This document shows positions 24,689 to 33,608 of a stretch of DNA of 34,064 nucleotides, in pieces; position 1 is the first letter of the stretch; each line of letters opens with the position of its first letter. The notes under the pieces were generated by a model, which was not told where the DNA came from, did not search any database, and saw nothing but the letters and a program-made list of their open reading frames with translations. The DNA comes from Planctomycetota bacterium (GTDB taxonomy: Bacteria > Planctomycetota > Planctomycetia > Planctomycetales > Planctomycetaceae). Made by a program: the position numbers and the translations under genes. The stretch lies in assembly GCA_018242565.1 (NCBI GenBank), contig JAFEBR010000609.1, positions 1 to 34,064 on the forward strand. Direction: 5' to 3'.

Positions 24689-24721
24689 ATATCAAAGTGA
24701 TATCATTTCGATATTCACCAA
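24689..24721 (+). repeat. 11-bp tandem direct repeats upstream of the SPFH-RHH operon
   Basis: Three consecutive 11-bp units begin at 24689, 24700 and 24711: ATATCAAAGTG, ATATCATTTCG and the weaker ATATTCACCAA. The first pair also contains the inverted repeat ATATCA-AAG-TGATAT (24689-24703). A possible -10 (TATCAT, 24701-24706) lies inside. Tandem sites one helical turn apart suit ribbon-helix-helix repressors, and such a protein is encoded in this operon. Confidence 0.5.
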
Positions 24722-24755
24722 GAACAATGCTGTTCCTCAGAAAAGGAAAGACGTC

Positions 24756-25640
24756 ATGAGTCGCGAGAAACCCATTCAGGTCAAAAGTGGCTGGCAGATG
24801 CTGCCTCTGCACCTGACCATGTTGATCGGTAGCATTCTGGCCACGATTGCAATCGCCGTCTGGTCCAAGGAAACCGGGAATCCTCCCTGGCCGTTGATCG
24901 CCACCATCCCCTTGATCGTGGTCTCTGCGGTCTTCATGTGCGGGTTCTTCACACTGCAACCCAACGAAGCCCGCGTACTCGTCTTGTTTGGTGATTACCG
25001 AGGCACGGTTCGCGAAAGCGGCTTTTTCTGGGCGAACCCGTTCTATACGAAGCTGCAGATGTCATTGCGAACCCGCAACATGGAAACGCAGCGTTTGAAG
25101 GTTAATGACAAACGGGGTAACCCCATCGAAATCGCCGCCGTCGTGGTCTGGCAGATTCAAGACACGGCCCAAGCCTGTTTCGATGTGAATCGCTATGAGG
25201 AGTATGTGAAAATCCAGAGTGAAACGGCGGTTCGCCACCTGGCCAACACCTACGCCTACGATCATGGCGAAGAAGGCGAAACGACTTTGCGAAGCAGTGT
25301 CGAAGAAGTCTCGGCGGCCCTGTGCAAGGAGTTGCAGGATCGCGTGGGCAAGGCGGGTGTGATCGTCGAAGAAGCGCGGCTGACTCACCTGGCTTACGCC
25401 CAGGAAATTGCCAATGCCATGTTACGACGGCAGCAGGCGGAAGCGATCATCGCCGCCCGGCAGAAGATCGTACATGGTGCCGTGAGCATGGTGCAGATGG
25501 CGCTCGACGAACTGGCGGCGAAGGAGGTGGTCGAACTGGACAATGAGCGCAAGGCCGCCATGGTCAGCAACCTGCTCGTGGTTTTGTGTGGCGAAGCCGA
25601 GGTCACCCCGGTCGTCAACACGGGAACTCTCTACACCTAA
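24756..25640 (+). CDS. SPFH/band 7 (prohibitin-stomatin type) membrane protein
   Basis: 294 residues from the ATG at 24756 with AAAGGAAAG 5 nt upstream. Two hydrophobic segments at about 17-36 and 46-66 are followed directly by the band 7 domain ([26 protein letters not shown], then [24 protein letters not shown]). A helical coiled-coil part follows at about 200-260 ([22 protein letters not shown]). SPFH proteins form large membrane-bound oligomeric cages tied to membrane microdomains and FtsH-type proteolysis. No NfeD or FtsH partner is next door. Instead the stop is 5 bp from a small ribbon-helix-helix gene, an arrangement I recall from other bacteria. The AT-rich upstream region carries 11-bp repeats. 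Confidence 0.92.
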   Translation: MSREKPIQVKSGWQMLPLHLTMLIGSILATIAIAVWSKETGNPPWPLIATIPLIVVSAVFMCGFFTLQPNEARVLVLFGDYRGTVRESGFFWANPFYTKLQMSLRTRNMETQRLKVNDKRGNPIEIAAVVVWQIQDTAQACFDVNRYEEYVKIQSETAVRHLANTYAYDHGEEGETTLRSSVEEVSAALCKELQDRVGKAGVIVEEARLTHLAYAQEIANAMLRRQQAEAIIAARQKIVHGAVSMVQMALDELAAKEVVELDNERKAAMVSNLLVVLCGEAEVTPVVNTGTLYT

Positions 25641-25645
25641 TTCCG

Positions 25646-25834
25646 ATGGCAACCCGCAAGTCATTCCTGTTACGGCTGGATCCAGCGCTCTACGAAGCCT
25701 TAGAGCGCTGGGCCGAACAGGAACTGCGCAGCGTCAATGGCCAGATTGAATTCCTGCTGAAGCAGGCGGTCCGAACCCGCGACCGCAAAGCCCTGCCGCC
25801 GGAAACAGAACCAGACGGTGCAACCGATTCGTAA
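25646..25834 (+). CDS. Small Arc-type ribbon-helix-helix protein
   Basis: 62 residues. The N-terminus [22 protein letters not shown] gives the beta strand and first helix, and [14 protein letters not shown] the second helix of an Arc/MetJ-type ribbon-helix-helix fold; such proteins dimerise and bind DNA through the paired strands. The C-terminal 18 residues are acidic and probably disordered. Its ATG lies 5 bp after the SPFH stop with no ribosome site of its own, so translation is probably coupled. It may autoregulate the pair through the repeats at 24689 (inference). No toxin gene is adjacent, so I do not call it an antitoxin. Confidence 0.82.
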   Translation: MATRKSFLLRLDPALYEALERWAEQELRSVNGQIEFLLKQAVRTRDRKALPPETEPDGATDS

Positions 25835-25837
25835 AAT

Positions 25838-25863
25838 GGCTCTGGCCGGGGGCCGGGCCTTTT
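25838..25863 (+). terminator. Probable terminator after the SPFH-RHH operon
   Basis: A GC-rich hairpin (GGCTC at 25838-25842 pairing with GGGCC at 25855-25859, inner GGCC/GGCC stem with a GGG loop and one bulged T) is followed by four T (25860-25863), starting 4 bp after the stop. The T-run is short. Confidence 0.5.
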
Positions 25864-25883
25864 CGGATGTGTGACGTGCTGCG

Positions 25884-27080
25884 TCACCAGCGCTCAATCG
25901 GCCCCGCGGGGACGGGGATGTGCATATCGGGCAAGGCCGCCGTGCGATTGCCCGACACGGGGCCATGTTCGACAATCAAGGCCAGCGCGGCCTCGGCCGC
26001 CTCGATCGTCTGAGCATGTTGAAATTCGTTTCGCAGTCGCGGCGGAACCTGCATCGACTTGAGATACCAGTGGGCCATTTTCCGGAAGAAGGGCAAGGCG
26101 CGGTCGGCTCCGCGCAACTCGACCACATACGCCAACTGCTGCCGCAGCAAGTGCAGGCGATCGTCGAAGGTTCCGGGGGGATCATACCGGCCGGTCGTTT
26201 CCCACTGCAGCAATTGCCGAAAAATCCAGGGATTTGCCAGCGCCCCGCGACCAATCGAAATGGCCCGACAACCGGTCTCGCGAAACATACGTGCCGCGTC
26301 GGCGACGGTGCGTACATCGCCATTTCCCACCACGGGAATCGACTGCACCGCGTCGACCACTTTTCGAATCCCGTCGAGGCTCACTGTTCCGCTGAACCCC
26401 TGGGCCCGGGTGCGCCCATGAATCGCAATCGCCGCCACTCCGATTTTCTCGAATTCCCGGGCAAATTCGGGAGCCGTAATCTGCGTCTCGTCCCAGCCCA
26501 GACGCATTTTCACAGTCACCGGCAAGCGTACCGCCTGGACGATCTGTTCCACGAGCGCCACAGTTTCGGACCGTCGACACATCATGCTGGCGCCGGAACC
26601 GTTCTTCACCACCTTGTTCACCGGGCAACCCATGTTGATGTCGATGGAATCGACCCCCTGCCCTTCCAGCAGACGCGCTGCCTCGACCATCATGTCGGGC
26701 TCGCTGCCAAAAATCTGGACGGACAACGGCCGATCCCCCGGGCAGGTGGCGATCAACTCTAATGCCTTGGGATTCTGGGCCAGCAGGCTCCGGGCATTCA
26801 CCAGGTCGGTGGTTGCCAACCCCAGACCTCCGAACGCACGGACGATACGGCGGAACGGCAGATTGGTGAAACCCGCCAGCGGCGACAGCAGATAACGGGT
26901 CGCCAAAGTCAAATTTCCATAGGAGACTGGCGGCAACTGAGGGGGAGCAGGATAATCCGGTCGCTGAACTTCGTTCACGTCGTAACTGACTTGCTGAGAG
27001 GTATCGAAAAGCCCGCCTGTGGCGATCCGGTCTGTGCCGGAATGACGCGGAACAACGGCCGCGTGCCCTATGTTACCCAC
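25884..27080 (-). CDS. tRNA-dihydrouridine synthase (Dus family)
   Basis: 398 residues if the GTG at 27080 is used; no ribosome site is visible there, and the conserved domain begins only near residue 55, so a later start such as the GTG at 26978 is possible. The TIM-barrel FMN enzyme motifs are all present: LLSPLAGFTNLPFRR near 64-78, SVQIFGSEP, INMGCPVNKVVKNGSG with catalytic Cys152, TVKMRLGWDE, AIHGRTRAQGFSG, VVGNGDV and ISIGRGALANPWIF. It reduces uridines in the D-loop of tRNA using NADPH. The motif set is closest to DusB, but I do not assign a subtype. It converges with the SPFH-RHH operon and diverges from the PVC-type gene, with 25 bp or more between starts. Confidence 0.93.
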   Translation of the reverse strand: MGNIGHAAVVPRHSGTDRIATGGLFDTSQQVSYDVNEVQRPDYPAPPQLPPVSYGNLTLATRYLLSPLAGFTNLPFRRIVRAFGGLGLATTDLVNARSLLAQNPKALELIATCPGDRPLSVQIFGSEPDMMVEAARLLEGQGVDSIDINMGCPVNKVVKNGSGASMMCRRSETVALVEQIVQAVRLPVTVKMRLGWDETQITAPEFAREFEKIGVAAIAIHGRTRAQGFSGTVSLDGIRKVVDAVQSIPVVGNGDVRTVADAARMFRETGCRAISIGRGALANPWIFRQLLQWETTGRYDPPGTFDDRLHLLRQQLAYVVELRGADRALPFFRKMAHWYLKSMQVPPRLRNEFQHAQTIEAAEAALALIVEHGPVSGNRTAALPDMHIPVPAGPIERW

Positions 27081-27105
27081 ACTTCACGTGCTGTACGAGA
27101 CAAAC

Positions 27106-30100
27106 ATGACGCTTGCCCGGTTTCTCGGCCTCGGAAATCCTGCCCTCCGTAACCCCGCGACAGCCGCTGGCGCTGCCCTACGGCACGCTGGGAAATCGAC
27201 GCGACCGCCGTCGCATGTTACCCGTCAGGCCTGCGGCAGGGCGCAGATTTCCCCGGCAGCCCTTATCTGGTCGTGCCTGGTGGTGCTGGCAAGCCTGCCC
27301 GCCGCGACGGCGCAGGCCCAGGCACAGGATGCGCCACCCAAGTCACTCGATTCACGTCTGCAGGTACAACTCTTCGCCGAGCACCCGCAGATTGTCACTC
27401 CCACCGGCATTGACGTCGATGCACGCGGCCGGGTCTGGGCGGTGGAAAGCAACACGCATTTTCCTCCCGCCGACTACAAAGGACATCCGACCGACCGGGT
27501 GCTGGTCTTGAGCGACTCAACCGGCGATGGCAAGGCCGACCAGAGCGTCGTGTTCGTCGACGGGCTCAAATTCACGATGAGTGTCGCGGTCAAACCTCGC
27601 TGGGCCCGAACGGCCCCCAACGAGAAGGGTGGGGGCACCGGGGGCGTCTACATCGCGACTCGTCGTGAAATTCGGCTGTTTCACGACGACGACGGAGACG
27701 ATCGCGCGGACCGGTCAGAACCGATCGCCCGGCTCGAAACCAGGGGCGACTATCCGCATAACGGCCTGGCGGGATTTGCATTTGACGCCCGGGGTTGGCT
27801 GTATTTCGGCTGTGGCGAAAACCTGGGCGCCGATTACACGTTGGTCGGCGCCGATGGCACCACGTTCAGCGGAGGGGGCGAAGGAGGCAGCCTGTACCGA
27901 TGTCGGCTCGATGGAACTCAACTGGAACGCGTGGCGACCGGGTTCTGGAATCCCCATGCGAACTGCTGCGACGCATTCGGCCACCTGTTCAGCGTCGACA
28001 ACGATCCCGACAGTCGCCCCCCCTGCCGTCTGCTCGAGGCCATTCCGCAGGCGGACTTTGGCTATCGCTTTCGCAACGGACGCAAAGGTCTGCACCCGTT
28101 CACCGCCTGGAATGGCGAGATCCCGGGCACCTTGCCGATGGTGGCAGGGACCGGTGAGGCTCCGTCCGGAGTTCTGGCGTACGAATCGGATGGATTTCCG
28201 GAAGAGTATACAGGCCAACTGCTGGCCACCAGTTGGGGAGACCACCGGATTGATCGCTTTCGACTGCAGCCTCGGGGCACGTCATTCAGCTCCAATCCCG
28301 AGCCATTGATCGTGGGTGGCGAAAACTTCCGCCCGGTCGGAATCGCCTGCGCCCCCGATGGCAGCGTGTACTTCACCGACTGGGTCAAACGGGATTATAC
28401 GCTGCATGGTCACGGACGAATCTGGCGCATCGCGCCGGTCGAGGCACGAAAGACACCGGTCATTGACCTGGCCACGATTCCCAAACGACCAGCCGACGAA
28501 CTGACAACTCTCACCACGTCGCGACGATTGGATGTGCGCCGGCTGGCATCCCAGACACTGGCAGCCAGTTCCGCGGGACGAGCCCTGCTGTTCGAGGCGC
28601 TGCGAGATCGGGCCCGACCGCAACGCGAGCGGGTCGAAGCCCTGTGGGCCCTGGCGCAGGCCGGCTCGGGCGATGTCGACCTCAAACAGGCCAACCTGTT
28701 TACGTCGGCCGATTCGGTCGCCGCGGCCGCAGGCTGGCTGATCGGGACTCCCGAATTGGCGCTCGACCAGGCGACGGCGCGAAACCTGGCGGAAGCGCTG
28801 GTTGCCGAGCGACTGGGACAGCGAACGAGCCGCCTCGTTGATGGCTCTGCCCTGCTGGGAATCCTGGCGCAATGCAGCCTGGCTCCCGGCGATCGACTGG
28901 TTCCCTTGGCGCTGTCGATTGACGACCCGTTTTTAATGACCGTGATCGTCCAGTCCCTGACCCGCCATGGCACTCCCGACGGATTCGCCCGATACCTGGC
29001 ACCGGGATCGAATGCCGCACCGCGGGTCCGAATCGCGACGGTCCTGGCCGCCCGACTGCACGCTCCGAAAGATACGACACTCGTCACCATGGCACTGGGG
29101 GATCATGACCCAGACGTCCGGCGGCTGGCCGTTCAATGGGTGGCGGAAGAAAAGCTCGCCGACCTGCGTCCGCGAGTGGAAGCCGTATTCAATTCAGCGT
29201 CGGTAACAGCCGACTTGTTCATGGCGACCCTGGCCGCGCTCGAAATGCTCGACGGTGCGAATCCCGCCGAAATCGACAAAACGCCAGCGGCGAAATACGT
29301 CCTGCCGTTATTGACGGATGAACGGCGGTCGCCCGCGGTCCGGGCCCAGGCGCTGCGGCTGGTGGCCCCAAACGATCCGGCCTTGACGCAGTCCGTTCTG
29401 GAAACGTTCCTCAAAAGCGGCCAGGCGCTGCTCACCCGCGAGACGATTCAGACATTGCAGTTGGCGGGGCCTGACCGAGCCGCCCCCCTGCTGTTACCGT
29501 TTGCCGCCGATTCGCAACAGAACTCTCAACAGCGGGCCGACGCTGTCGCCGGACTGGCGGCGGCAGCCCGTGCCGAAACCGCGGGTGGTCCCATTCGCCG
29601 ACTGCTCGCCGAGGCCATGACCAGCCAGGATGCCAGTCTGCGTCTCGAGGGGCTGCGGAGCGCTCGCGGGTTGTTCGGCAGCGATTCAAAACTACGCGAC
29701 GCCCTGTTGTCGGTCGCCGGCACTTTGAAATCGACGGCAGTGCCGTTGACCGACGCCCAACAGGATCTGGTCGATCAACTTGAATTGGCCAGCCAGGGGG
29801 AACAGGTTGCGCTGCCCGCCGAGGTGTCACGCCTTCGATCACGCAAGCCGGCGAACAAGGCGGAATGGCTGGCCCAGCTTAACCGCGGCCGGACGGCAGA
29901 TCCCGAAGCGGGTCGTCGACTGTTCTTTCATACGAACGGACCGGGTTGCTACAAGTGTCATCTCGTCAATGGTCGGGGTGGCCGGGTGGGCCCAGATCTG
30001 TCGCGCATCGTGGAATCGATGAATCGGATACAGATGATTCAGTCGATTCTGGATCCCAGCAGCGAAATCGCGCCCCAGTTCGTGTCATGGTCATTCGAAA

Positions 30101-30315
30101 TCACCGACGGTCGCGTTGTGACCGGCATGATCGTGCACGAAAACGAAGGCAAAACCGTGATTGGAGATGCCGAGGGCAAACTGACGGAATTCAAGACCAT
30201 TGATATCGTGCAGCGCGTGCCGCAGGCGAAATCGGTGATGCCCGAAAAATTGACCGATCTGCTGACCCTGCAGGAATTCCGCGACCTCCTCGCCTATCTG
30301 GAATCGCTGAAATAG
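27106..30315 (+). CDS. PVC-type propeller/HEAT/cytochrome c protein
   Basis: 1069 residues from the ATG at 27106; the frame is open to 27070 but that would overlap the dus start. The ribosome site is weak. A long polar N-terminus leads to a hydrophobic segment (about 54-73) ending in ATAQAQAQ, giving export. Domains: a beta-propeller resembling membrane-bound sugar dehydrogenases, about 80-450 (DGKADQSVVFVDGL, GLAGFAFDARGWLYFGCG, FSVDNDPDS, VYFTDWVKRDY); a HEAT-like helical array about 460-930; and a C-terminal c-type heme domain with Cys948-Tyr-Lys-Cys951-His952 and a likely distal Met1045. This architecture is strongly expanded in the PVC group and is thought to serve oxidation of sugars or other organics outside the cytoplasm. 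The substrate is unknown. Confidence 0.92.
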   Translation: MTLARFLGLGNPALRNPATAAGAALRHAGKSTRPPSHVTRQACGRAQISPAALIWSCLVVLASLPAATAQAQAQDAPPKSLDSRLQVQLFAEHPQIVTPTGIDVDARGRVWAVESNTHFPPADYKGHPTDRVLVLSDSTGDGKADQSVVFVDGLKFTMSVAVKPRWARTAPNEKGGGTGGVYIATRREIRLFHDDDGDDRADRSEPIARLETRGDYPHNGLAGFAFDARGWLYFGCGENLGADYTLVGADGTTFSGGGEGGSLYRCRLDGTQLERVATGFWNPHANCCDAFGHLFSVDNDPDSRPPCRLLEAIPQADFGYRFRNGRKGLHPFTAWNGEIPGTLPMVAGTGEAPSGVLAYESDGFPEEYTGQLLATSWGDHRIDRFRLQPRGTSFSSNPEPLIVGGENFRPVGIACAPDGSVYFTDWVKRDYTLHGHGRIWRIAPVEARKTPVIDLATIPKRPADELTTLTTSRRLDVRRLASQTLAASSAGRALLFEALRDRARPQRERVEALWALAQAGSGDVDLKQANLFTSADSVAAAAGWLIGTPELALDQATARNLAEALVAERLGQRTSRLVDGSALLGILAQCSLAPGDRLVPLALSIDDPFLMTVIVQSLTRHGTPDGFARYLAPGSNAAPRVRIATVLAARLHAPKDTTLVTMALGDHDPDVRRLAVQWVAEEKLADLRPRVEAVFNSASVTADLFMATLAALEMLDGANPAEIDKTPAAKYVLPLLTDERRSPAVRAQALRLVAPNDPALTQSVLETFLKSGQALLTRETIQTLQLAGPDRAAPLLLPFAADSQQNSQQRADAVAGLAAAARAETAGGPIRRLLAEAMTSQDASLRLEGLRSARGLFGSDSKLRDALLSVAGTLKSTAVPLTDAQQDLVDQLELASQGEQVALPAEVSRLRSRKPANKAEWLAQLNRGRTADPEAGRRLFFHTNGPGCYKCHLVNGRGGRVGPDLSRIVESMNRIQMIQSILDPSSEIAPQFVSWSFEITDGRVVTGMIVHENEGKTVIGDAEGKLTEFKTIDIVQRVPQAKSVMPEKLTDLLTLQEFRDLLAYLESLK

Positions 30316-30531
30316 AGACAGCCGCGGGCCTGGGGTTTGCAGCGTTTGGCGACGTAGGCACACGTCGACCGGTTCTGGAAACCCGCTCGTCAGGGGCCAG
30401 CGCCATTCGTGCCACCCACACCAGGGCCCCGCAGATCCAAGCGCGGGGGGCACCGGTGACCTGTGGCGCTGGGCGGTCTGCCTGGGGTCGGGAAGAAGTC
30501 ATGGCCTGTCGCCGGCACGATTCCGTCGGCG

Positions 30532-31545
30532 TTACTCGGCCGCCGTCGCCGGTGTCTTGAGTGCCACCAACTCGTGCCAGATCCCCTTCAGCAGTTCAGG
30601 CAACCCTTTGCCCGTCACGGCAGAGATACACAACACGGGAGTTCCCAACTCGGCCTGCAGGCGCTGCGCGACGGCTTGCGTTTCGGGCAACTCGGCCTTG
30701 GACACCACGACGATTTCCGGGCGTTCCAGCAGTGCCGGGTCGTGCAACCGCAATTCCTCACGAATCTGCCGGTAATTGTCGACCGGGTCAGTTTCGTCCT
30801 GGGGATGAGGTTCGACCAGATGCACCAGCACCTTGGTGCGTTCCACATGCTTCAGGAACTCGTGACCAAGCCCGGCACCGGCATGCGCGCCTTCGATCAA
30901 GCCTGGAATGTCGGCTACTACGAACGCGATGTCCTGGCTGAGCGAGACCATGCCCAGATTGGGGTACTTGGTGGTAAACGGATAGTCGGCGATTTCGGGA
31001 TGGGCCCGCGAGATTCGACTCAGCAGCGTGGACTTACCGGCGTTCGGTTTGCCCAGCAGTCCCACATCGGCGATGACTTTCAGTTCCAGGGTGATGTTCC
31101 GTTCTTCGCCCGGAAAACCCCGTTCGAATTCGCGCGGCGCGCGATTGGTCGCCGTCTTAAAGAAGGTGTTTCCATGCCCGCCACGTCCACCGGCGGCGAC
31201 AACGATTGAATCGCCGACGTTGGTCAGATCCCGAATCAAATCGTTGGTCTCGGCGTCACGGATCACGGTTCCGGGCGGGACCAGAATGACAACATCGGCA
31301 CCATCTTTTCCGGTCCAGGTACTCCCCTGCCCGGGCTTGCCCCCTTCGGCCCGCCAGTGCTTGTGCCCGGCCAAGGGCGCCAGGCTGTCGACGTTTTCTT
31401 CGGCCTGAACGATGACGCTGCCCCCTTTACCACCATCGCCGCCGTTGGGCCCACCCCGGGGAACCTTGAATTCCCGCCGGAAACTCATGCAACCGTCTCC
31501 GCCGTCGCCTCCCTTCACAAAAATCGTCACGCGGTCAAGAAACAT
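30532..31545 (-). CDS. obg: Obg/CgtA ribosome-assembly GTPase
   Basis: 337 residues from the ATG at 31545; the longer frame to 31701 adds sequence unlike the family, which begins FLDRVTIFVKGGDGGDG. The N-terminal glycine-rich Obg fold covers about 1-158. The G domain follows: G1 GKPNAGKS at 165-172, switch I PFTT at 189-192, G3 DIPGLIEG from 212, and G5 SAV at 309-311. At the G4 site the sequence is VSKAEL (282-286) rather than the usual NKxD, so guanine recognition may be altered; a variant of this sort may be normal in this phylum. There is no C-terminal OCT extension. Obg binds the 50S subunit and links GTP/ppGpp level to ribosome maturation. No rpmA/rplU genes precede it, unlike in many bacteria. 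Confidence 0.95.
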   Translation of the reverse strand: MFLDRVTIFVKGGDGGDGCMSFRREFKVPRGGPNGGDGGKGGSVIVQAEENVDSLAPLAGHKHWRAEGGKPGQGSTWTGKDGADVVILVPPGTVIRDAETNDLIRDLTNVGDSIVVAAGGRGGHGNTFFKTATNRAPREFERGFPGEERNITLELKVIADVGLLGKPNAGKSTLLSRISRAHPEIADYPFTTKYPNLGMVSLSQDIAFVVADIPGLIEGAHAGAGLGHEFLKHVERTKVLVHLVEPHPQDETDPVDNYRQIREELRLHDPALLERPEIVVVSKAELPETQAVAQRLQAELGTPVLCISAVTGKGLPELLKGIWHELVALKTPATAAE

Positions 31546-31722
31546 ATTGGTTTGCTGGGCAAAAACAGAAACGGCAGTAAAAGACAACCCGCGAGGATAC
31601 GGCAACTGGTGCCGATAGGCAACTGCATCCCGTTGAACCAGGACGCCGGGGAACCCGCGGCACCGAGTGACAGTGTCGCAGGGTGCCGGCCCGATTGGCA
31701 CTCACAAGCCTCGGTCGCGGTA

Positions 31723-31765
31723 AAAAACAACAACACCGCGGGGGATCGAGACCGCGGTGTTGTTG
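31723..31765 (-). terminator. Rho-independent terminator after the small lipoprotein gene
   Basis: Read on the minus strand, a perfect 14-bp stem (31765-31752 with 31742-31729) and a 9-nt loop are followed at once by six T (31728-31723). It lies 66 bp after the lipoprotein stop and insulates obg from it. Confidence 0.93.
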
Positions 31766-31831
31766 AAATTTGAATTGCAGAGACGGTGGTTCCAATTCGT
31801 CGCCTGCATGTTCAGGCAGCGAACTGAACGT

Positions 31832-32338
31832 TCACTCATCCCGAGGACCGACGGCCCCACCGACGGCACCGCCCCCCTCCTCGTCGAGATTGAAGTTGAA
31901 GACATTGTCCTGCTCTTTCACTTCGCGATTCAGTCCCGACGTTTTGGGATCGGCAAATTTCAGCGGAATCAGGCTGGGGGGCGCCGTCTCCGGATCATCA
32001 TTCGGGCCGGGTTCCGGATACGCCAGAATGGTCACCATGTATTTTCCCGCCGGGGCGCCTTCATTTTCAGTCCCCCAGGTAACCAGAAAGTTCCCGTCGT
32101 CGTCAGTTTCCGCGGCGGCACGATCTCCGGGCAATCCCGCCCGCTTGGCATCATCCTTATTCATGGGAATGAACGTGATCTTGGCGCGCGGAACCGGCTT
32201 ACCTTGATAGGTTACTTTGCCAGTCACCTGGTAGAGTTCGGGAACCTCAACTTCGGCACCGCACCCGGCCAAGGTCAACATCAGGAACAGGCAAGCGGAT
32301 CTGGCAAGACCCGAGCCACGGCAACAACGAGGGGACAT
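31832..32338 (-). CDS. Small lipoprotein with a carboxypeptidase-regulatory-like domain
   Basis: 168 residues. A signal peptide ending in LTLAGC makes Cys26 a clear lipobox cysteine. The mature part is one beta-sandwich-like domain (VTGKVTYQGKPVPRAKITFIP, then TDDDGNFLVTWG and PAGKYMVTILAYP), the pattern of transthyretin or carboxypeptidase-regulatory-like domains found in many small planctomycete lipoproteins, ending in a Gly/acidic tail. The ATG at 32338 has AGGAG 12 nt upstream, rather distant. Such genes often follow a DUF1559 gene, as here, but a terminator-like hairpin lies between. Its role is unknown; carbohydrate or protein binding at the cell surface is only a guess. Confidence 0.85.
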   Translation of the reverse strand: MSPRCCRGSGLARSACLFLMLTLAGCGAEVEVPELYQVTGKVTYQGKPVPRAKITFIPMNKDDAKRAGLPGDRAAAETDDDGNFLVTWGTENEGAPAGKYMVTILAYPEPGPNDDPETAPPSLIPLKFADPKTSGLNREVKEQDNVFNFNLDEEGGGAVGGAVGPRDE

Positions 32339-32410
32339 GATTGAGCGTCACTCCTGAAACATATCAATCGCAACAGGCCGCACGGGCGCGCTGCCGGTGA
32401 GGCACTTAGC

Positions 32411-32458
32411 AAAAACAACCGAAGCTCCAGATCGCACAAAATGCCAGCCTGGAGCTTC
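32411..32458 (-). terminator. Probable terminator after the DUF1559 gene
   Basis: On the minus strand a perfect 10-bp stem (32458-32449 with 32430-32421) with an 18-nt loop is followed by GGTTG and five T (32415-32411). The large loop and the interrupted T-run make it weaker than the other two, so partial read-through into the lipoprotein gene is possible. Confidence 0.6.
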
Positions 32459-32537
32459 AAACACCGCGTCACCAAACACATGTGCCATGCGGGGGGGGGC
32501 AAATTTGGAACCCACCCCGCACAGCAGCAAATTCCGA

Positions 32538-33608
32538 TTAGTAGTCGCCGATCACGCCACCGTCTTTCGGCAGGGCGATCATGCGGACCGTCTGGATGTT
32601 GATGTTTTCCGAAATGAATCGCACGTGGCCGTCAGCGAACAGAGCCTGAACGCCACCAGCATGCAAGCTGAAGGGTTCATCGTTCGGACCGCAGTTGTTC
32701 GCGGCCCAAGGACAGGTCGCCGGACCGTTGTTCGGGCTCTTGTTGTTGTTGATCACCTGACTCAACGTGCCGCTGATAAACAAACTCGAAGTCGGATCCT
32801 GGGTCGGGGGACCCGAGATGCCGCTGCCGCAATCGGGATCAGCCCAACGCGCCGGAGCCGAGAAATTACCACCAAAGGCACCAGGGACGACGTTCGCCGC
32901 AGCGAACATCTGAGTCGAGTCGTACCCGAACGCACCGCCGATGGTCTTCACGGTGACATCGTAACTGCCAGCGGTCTGCGGCAAGTGCGACGCGTCTTCG
33001 ATGATCGTCAGCGTGTTGCTGGTGCCGTCGGTGATGTCCGACAAGCGACGTGAGCTGTGCAAGGCGCCCGACCGATCGGCACCCAGATTCGTGCCCGAGG
33101 ACTTGTTGCGCAAGCCGGTGACCGGATCAATATCGCAATACGCAATAGGCATGTAGTCAGAGGTTTCATAGCCCAGCGCATCAGGACCGCCGAGAGCGGC
33201 CGAGGGGCAGTTCAGGACTTGCAGTTTGGTCTTGGCCAGCAGGGCATTCGTCGAATTCGCCGAGTTCGAATAGTGGTAGCTGTAATTCCACTGGCTGCCG
33301 AGGTTGGCCTGATCGAGGTTGGGCAGCAACGCGACGAACGTCGAGACCGGGAAGAACTGCCGCGTGATCAACGATTCGTTGGTGAATTCACCTGACGAGG
33401 GCAAACGATTGAACTGGGATTCGTAGTTGGCGATCGCGAGACCCAACTGCTTCAGATTGTTCTGACACTGCGAACGGCGAGCCGCTTCGCGGGCCTGTTG
33501 AACGGCAGGCAACAACAACGACACGAGGACTGCGATAATTGCAATCACAACGAGCAATTCGATCAGGGTGAAACCCCGCTTCTTGCTCAAACCATTCCTT
33601 GACTTCAT
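32538..33608 (-). CDS. DUF1559 protein with prepilin-type N-terminus
   Basis: 356 residues. The ATG at 33608 has GGGAG 6 nt upstream. [20 protein letters not shown] at 9-28 is a class III (type IV pilin-like) leader: cleavage after Gly12, methylated Phe13 and the conserved Glu17. The helix continues with [17 protein letters not shown]. The large C-terminal domain is of DUF1559 type and ends in the family's H-x-G-G-V-x-x-L-F-x-D-G-H-V-R-F pattern near 325-340. Planctomycetes carry dozens of these; they are thought to be pseudopilins of a type II secretion or pilus-like system, with diverse exposed domains. It is followed by a hairpin and the small lipoprotein gene, a common pairing in this phylum. 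Confidence 0.93.
   Translation of the reverse strand: MKSRNGLSKKRGFTLIELLVVIAIIAVLVSLLLPAVQQAREAARRSQCQNNLKQLGLAIANYESQFNRLPSSGEFTNESLITRQFFPVSTFVALLPNLDQANLGSQWNYSYHYSNSANSTNALLAKTKLQVLNCPSAALGGPDALGYETSDYMPIAYCDIDPVTGLRNKSSGTNLGADRSGALHSSRRLSDITDGTSNTLTIIEDASHLPQTAGSYDVTVKTIGGAFGYDSTQMFAAANVVPGAFGGNFSAPARWADPDCGSGISGPPTQDPTSSLFISGTLSQVINNNKSPNNGPATCPWAANNCGPNDEPFSLHAGGVQALFADGHVRFISENINIQTVRMIALPKDGGVIGDY

Noticed and set aside
25646-25834. Antitoxin of a toxin-antitoxin pair
   Set aside because: The ribbon-helix-helix fold fits, but its partner is an SPFH membrane protein and no toxin gene is adjacent.
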